The position numbers and the translations under genes are program-made. From positions 1 to 46,993 of the forward strand of contig DVJY01000042.1 in NCBI GenBank assembly GCA_018716485.1: DNA of 46,993 bases, in the 5' to 3' direction. The notes under the pieces were generated by a model, which was not told where the DNA came from, searched no databases, and saw only the letters and a program-made list of their open reading frames with translations. Numbering within the stretch: the stretch's first letter is position 1; each line of letters opens with the position of its first letter. Shown piece after piece: positions 43,598 to 46,993 of the stretch. The stretch is from Candidatus Scybalocola faecipullorum. GTDB lineage: Bacteria > Bacillota > Clostridia > Lachnospirales > Lachnospiraceae.

Positions 43598-44448
43598 TTG
43601 AGATTTGTTATACAGATAAATTTTCGGACAGAGCGCGGGAGGTTCAGAGGATTTTAAGTGCCAACGGTATTCTGGGCATTCTTTCACGGCAGGACGGCAG
43701 TGAGACATCCGGCATGTTTTTAAAAGACGGCAGCAGCCGATATGTGCTGACGCCGGAGATGTATGATCCGGCTTATATTTTAGATTTTAGCCGGCCGAAA
43801 TCAGAGCGGATAAAGTTTGTCAGGCAGTTTGAAGAAATATGCCTAAAGCTGTCGGGGAAGACGGCAGACGGACAGGCAGGCGGCCGTCCGGTACGTTCTT
43901 TGGATTTTGCCGGACACTGGTACTGCGCCAAATTGAATTTAGAGAAAATTTCCATTGAGAAAGTAAAAAAGACAGCAGAAGAATCTTCAGAAGATTTAAA
44001 ATATGTATTTACAAAATACTGTGCACGAAAATTGTATGGCCAAGAGGTGGCAAATATACCGAGAGAATTGAAAATTCCCGATGGGTACAGGATCATCGAT
44101 TCCCATATATTTTCGTACCTTTATTTTTTGAAAGTAGACTGCATTGAAATTCCGGGGTCAGTGGTGGAAATACGCGAACATGCCTTTGATCATGTGCTTG
44201 TTGAGAAAGAAATTGTGATTCCGGATTCCGTTAAAAAAATCGGCGCCGGCGCTTTTGAACTTTTAGATCAGGCTGTCATCCGCTGCTTGGCCGATTCCTG
44301 TGCTTATCAGTACGCCCATGAGCATTTTATACCGAATTCGGCAGATATATCGATGGGAAAATGCCCATACTGCGGCGGCGAATTTGAGGGTACATTAATA
44401 AAAAAATGCAGCTGGTGCGGGCGTAAAAAAGATTATTTTTCAAAGTGA
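43594..44448 (+). CDS. Cytosolic LRR/zinc-ribbon protein, array member D
   Basis: This 284-residue protein has the N-terminal domain (MIEICYTDKFSDRAREVQRILSANGI, SRQDGSETSG), WYCAKLNLE near 110, then YCARKLYGQEVANIP. One LRR block follows (LKIPDGYRIIDSHIFSYL, IVIPDSVKKIGAGAFEL, AYQYAHEHFIPNSADISMG) and then the ribbon CPYCGG..CSWCGRKKDY. Its start overlaps the stop of the membrane protein C (ATGA), showing coupled synthesis of a soluble and a membrane partner. No signal peptide. Confidence 0.8.
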   Translation: MIEICYTDKFSDRAREVQRILSANGILGILSRQDGSETSGMFLKDGSSRYVLTPEMYDPAYILDFSRPKSERIKFVRQFEEICLKLSGKTADGQAGGRPVRSLDFAGHWYCAKLNLEKISIEKVKKTAEESSEDLKYVFTKYCARKLYGQEVANIPRELKIPDGYRIIDSHIFSYLYFLKVDCIEIPGSVVEIREHAFDHVLVEKEIVIPDSVKKIGAGAFELLDQAVIRCLADSCAYQYAHEHFIPNSADISMGKCPYCGGEFEGTLIKKCSWCGRKKDYFSK

Positions 44449-44462
44449 AGGGAGAAAATGTA

Positions 44463-46160
44463 ATGGATAAAAAACGTTGTCCGGTATGCGGAACGGCGGC
44501 CGCACCCGATTCAGTGCGATGTGCAAACTGCGGCTGGGATTATGTGGGCGATGTCCTTGATCATCCTGCGGCGGCAAAAATGCCGGAATCAGAAAAAGAA
44601 GATTTTGTACGAAGTCTTTTTAAGGCCCGGGCAGGCTATGCGATGAAGTTTTTAGATGACAGCCGGACGGCAACAACAAAAGAAGAAAGCAAAGCAGAAT
44701 CGGCGGTCAAAGAAAAACAGGAAGTGAAAGCAGAATCGGCGGCCAAAGGGCAGCAGGAAGATAAAATTGATCCGTTACCAAAGAAAAAAACGGAAGATGA
44801 AGTAAAACCAGAAAAGCAAGTAAAGCCGGAAGTCATGGAAAAAACGGCTAAGAAAAAGAAACGGCTTTGTGTATGGCCGGCTCTGTCGGTGATTTTAACG
44901 GCAGTGAGCATCGGTTTATGGAGTATTCTAAACAATTTTAAGTTTATGTACCGGATTCAGCAGTTTAATGAACGCGGTGGGCAGGCAGATATCGGAACGG
45001 TGTTGGAACTTCCGCTGTCGCTGATTCTTATGCCGATGATGGCGGCCATTTTTATGGAGGCAGCTTTTGACGGCGGACGCAGCAAAAATCAGGGCAAATG
45101 GTTTGCCGGGAAGATCACGGCCATCGTTTTAGAATGGCTCACTATTGTGACTTTGGTGTTTTGGGCTGGACAGCAGTTTGCGGGTATGGATTGGAGGCCG
45201 TTGGCCAGCGACATCGTTTACCCGGCTTCAGCTGCCTTTGAACGTCTGCTGCTTGGAGGAGAAACGGGAACAGGGCTGTTGGCGATCCCGTGGGCATGCC
45301 TGCTTATGTATCTTCCGGCGGCGCTGGCTGTCCGGTATGGCCGCTGCTACAGGAAAGCTGTGCCATGGGACGAGACGCAGGAACGGATATGGCTTCCGGC
45401 GCCGGAGCGTAAGATTGGCGGTTTGCTTTTAGCTGCTGCGGTTATGTTCAGTATCTTAAATAATTTGAATACATACAGCTATTTTTTGGGCATGTCCAAT
45501 ATTGTCTATTATATAGAATTGGTCATTCCTCTGGCGGTTGAAGCGGTTATTTTTTCTGTGCGGCGTAAAAAAGGCAAAGACGGCAGAATCGCTGTCTATA
45601 TCGGTATGGCTGTCGGCGTTTTTACCCGGTGGTTAGTACCTGCTGCGGCCGGTTGGGTCTTTTCTAGCTATGAAGGTATACTGACCGGGCAGGCGCTGCC
45701 GTTGCTGCTCTTATATAAAATCATGAAAGAGATGGAAGAAAGCCGAGGTTGGCAAAAGAAGCTGGGGACAATGGCCGCAGTATTGGCCGGCGTGCCTGCG
45801 CTGATGACTGTACTCGGAATATTTGGCAGCGCGGCATCAAACTTATCGTATATTGGGAATACATATATGTTCACTGTATGGATGTTCTACATGATCCCTG
45901 CAGGAGCCGTCGCCCTGGCCGTATGGCGTCTGCGGGAATTTCAAAAGCATTTGGCGGTTTTTGCTGTTTTATTTGGGCTGCTCATCGGGATATGTATGAT
46001 GATGATTATATTTAATACACCGTTTGTGGATTCCTATTATTACATGACCTACGGACAGTTTGGAGGAAGGCTGGCTGTGGAACAGTGTCTGATGCTTAGT
46101 ATCGGCGGCGGATATATCATTTATTTAGCGGGACGGGCAGGCATAAAGATTTTCAGCTAA
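44463..46160 (+). CDS. Polytopic membrane protein with N-terminal zinc ribbon, array member E
   Basis: This protein of about 565 residues is a paralogue of member C. It begins with the ribbon CPVCG..CANCGWDY and DVLDHPAAAK, followed by an acidic and Lys-rich linker (about 60-135). The linker contains two copies of a 12-residue repeat (KAESAVKEKQEV, KAESAAKGQQED). About eleven hydrophobic segments follow. ATG 44463 is chosen since GGGAG lies 8 nt before it; a GTG at 44445 overlapping the stop of D is also in frame. No known transporter signature was seen. Confidence 0.8.
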   Translation: MDKKRCPVCGTAAAPDSVRCANCGWDYVGDVLDHPAAAKMPESEKEDFVRSLFKARAGYAMKFLDDSRTATTKEESKAESAVKEKQEVKAESAAKGQQEDKIDPLPKKKTEDEVKPEKQVKPEVMEKTAKKKKRLCVWPALSVILTAVSIGLWSILNNFKFMYRIQQFNERGGQADIGTVLELPLSLILMPMMAAIFMEAAFDGGRSKNQGKWFAGKITAIVLEWLTIVTLVFWAGQQFAGMDWRPLASDIVYPASAAFERLLLGGETGTGLLAIPWACLLMYLPAALAVRYGRCYRKAVPWDETQERIWLPAPERKIGGLLLAAAVMFSILNNLNTYSYFLGMSNIVYYIELVIPLAVEAVIFSVRRKKGKDGRIAVYIGMAVGVFTRWLVPAAAGWVFSSYEGILTGQALPLLLLYKIMKEMEESRGWQKKLGTMAAVLAGVPALMTVLGIFGSAASNLSYIGNTYMFTVWMFYMIPAGAVALAVWRLREFQKHLAVFAVLFGLLIGICMMMIIFNTPFVDSYYYMTYGQFGGRLAVEQCLMLSIGGGYIIYLAGRAGIKIFS

Positions 46161-46187
46161 AGTATTAAGACATGGGAGGTATGACCT

Positions 46188-46793
46188 ATGGTCATTGTGC
46201 GTTATACAAAGGAAACTTATGAAGAAGCAAAGCAGGTACAGCGAGTCCTCGAACAAAGTAAAATTCCAAGCCGTATGGAGGCATGTTCTGAAAGAGGGGC
46301 AAAGGATATTGATGTATTTGTGACAAAGGATTCTTTGTCTTTTGATGACCGACGGTGGTACTGCGCAAAGCTTAATCCGGCCGCAGCAAAGCGGCTGCTG
46401 GCATCGTTACGTCCTGTGAGTTACCGTCCTTTTGACAGCGCATATGCCCGCCAGCTTTTCGGTCAGGCGGATGATATCCCGGAAGTACTTGAAATTCCTG
46501 AAGATTGTAATTCCGTTTTGGAACATACGTTTTCTTATCTTGATCGGAATGTTCGCGTAAAAAAAATTGTCATTCCGGAGTGTGTTGCTGAAATCGGAGA
46601 GAAGGCTTTTGACAAAATTTTGATCACAGAAAGTATTTCAATTCCGTCTTCAGTAAAATCCATAGGGCGGCATGCGTTTAAGCTGAAAAAAGGCGCCATT
46701 GTATTGTGCACTGCGGATTCCTGCGCAAAGACATACTGCAGACAAAATTATATAGATTATAATGATGGTTTTAGTACACTTCGTTGGTTATAA
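46188..46793 (+). CDS. Cytosolic LRR protein lacking the zinc ribbon, array member F
   Basis: This 201-residue shortest paralogue has the N-terminal domain (MVIVRYTKETYEEAKQVQRVLEQSKIPSRME), WYCAKLNPA near 65, YARQLFGQADDIP, then the LRR block (LEIPEDCNSVLEHTFSYL, IVIPECVAEIGEKAFDKI, ISIPSSVKSIGRHAFKL). It ends at about the YCRQNYI cap without the Cys ribbon seen in A, B and D. Whether that end is natural or a truncation cannot be told. A GGGAGG site lies 8 nt before the ATG. Confidence 0.78.
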   Translation: MVIVRYTKETYEEAKQVQRVLEQSKIPSRMEACSERGAKDIDVFVTKDSLSFDDRRWYCAKLNPAAAKRLLASLRPVSYRPFDSAYARQLFGQADDIPEVLEIPEDCNSVLEHTFSYLDRNVRVKKIVIPECVAEIGEKAFDKILITESISIPSSVKSIGRHAFKLKKGAIVLCTADSCAKTYCRQNYIDYNDGFSTLRWL

Positions 46794-46820
46794 TGACAAC
46801 GATTTACCACTTTCTTTCGT

Positions 46821-46850
46821 TTGAAATATGATGTATACTAAGCCTATAGT
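46821..46850 (+). promoter_or_regulatory. Possible promoter before the terminal structured RNA
   Basis: TTGAAA (46821-46826), 18-nt spacer and TATAGT (46845-46850). It would start transcription near 46857. It would be needed if the RNA is a free ncRNA, but not if it is an intron. Confidence 0.4.
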
Positions 46851-46866
46851 GTATATTTTAAAAGAG

Positions 46867-46993
46867 GTGTGCGCCAGTTCGGCGCTGGATATATAACTGG
46901 TGGGAATCCAGTCTGGTAAGACCCAGCAAGTCGCCAGTACCGAGTCCTTGGAGCACCAAAGGCTAACAATGGTGTTTAAGCGTAGGACAGGGA
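46867..46993 (+). ncRNA. 5' part of a structured RNA, probably a group II intron, cut by the window edge
   Basis: GTGTG at 46867 fits the GUGYG 5' end of group II introns. The next 120 bases fold into consecutive stems: GCGCC-AGTTC-GGCGC, ACTGG-TGGGAAT-CCAGT (like the GGTGnGAATCC hairpin common in intron domain I), CTGG-TAAGAC-CCAG, and CCTTGG-AGCA-CCAAAGG. The last bases, AAGCGTAGGACAGGG, are also intron-like. The maturase and the 3' end would lie outside the window. A free structured RNA such as the raiA class is the main alternative. That it is a structured RNA is likely; the class is moderately sure. Confidence 0.5.

Noticed and set aside
44691-44762. Two 36-bp tandem units inside member E as a possible CRISPR-like or regulatory repeat.
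   Set aside because: They are in frame and encode a 12-residue repeat in a charged linker, so simple coding duplication explains them. No CRISPR array was seen anywhere in the window.

Overview
The window looks like chromosome from a gut-type, strictly anaerobic Firmicute, most likely Lachnospiraceae or a related Clostridia. The signs are strong AGGAGG ribosome sites, moderate GC, the secG-rnr-smpB order, sugar ABC importers without their own ATPase, an Rpn-type PD-(D/E)XK element, and DUF1846 and DUF3791/DUF3990 proteins. No species can be named from the sequence alone.

Region 1 (1-1330) holds a decayed Rpn-family gene and a nitroreductase. Region 2 (about 1570-21770) is a complete sulfoquinovose (SQ) utilisation locus. 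The anchor is a GH31 enzyme at 18124-20127 that carries the full sulfoquinovosidase signature (Q, Q, R-x-x-W, Y plus both catalytic Asp), followed by glycerol kinase, which would take the glycerol freed from sulfoquinovosyl glycerol. A rightward operon encodes an iron-dependent alcohol dehydrogenase (candidate sulfolactaldehyde reductase), a split transketolase, an RpiB-like isomerase, two different transaldolases and an EamA exporter. A second operon encodes a sugar ABC importer, a Gfo/Idh oxidoreductase and a TIM-barrel epimerase. A leftward group encodes DUF4867 (candidate SQ isomerase), a ROK repressor and a ParB-like/BMP fusion. Transketolase plus RpiB points to sulfo-transketolase sulfoglycolysis, while the FSA-like transaldolase would also fit a sulfo-transaldolase route.

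Region 3 (21830-32516) is a sulfated or amino-sugar glycan locus: a cytosolic SGSH-like sulfatase, a second ABC importer, a GH43 enzyme, a Gfo/Idh protein, a NagB homologue with a catalytic Asp-to-Asn change, NagA and an AraC regulator. The sulfatase promoter and the first SQ promoter share the same layout: a long AT palindrome touching the -35 box, TTGACA-17-TATAAT, and a second palindrome about 50 bp downstream. This suggests one regulon across both loci.

Region 4 (32573-37945) is mostly housekeeping: a small lipoprotein, DUF1846, secG, rnr and smpB, with a cluster of GC-rich hairpins between secG and rnr. Region 5 (37906-39451) is a 1.46-kb insertion at the 3' end of smpB, bounded by a perfect 85-bp direct repeat. 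It carries a leftward XRE/DUF3791/DUF3990/DUF3791 operon in which the DUF3990 (ADP-ribosyltransferase-like) protein lacks its N-terminal half.

Region 6 (39634-46793) is a six-gene tandem array that I cannot match to a named system. Four soluble proteins have a short N-terminal domain, a YCAKL-type motif, cytosolic BspA-like leucine-rich repeats and, in three of them, a C-terminal zinc ribbon. They alternate with two large polytopic membrane proteins that begin with a zinc ribbon. The window ends inside a structured RNA that starts GTGTGCG, probably the 5' end of a group II intron.
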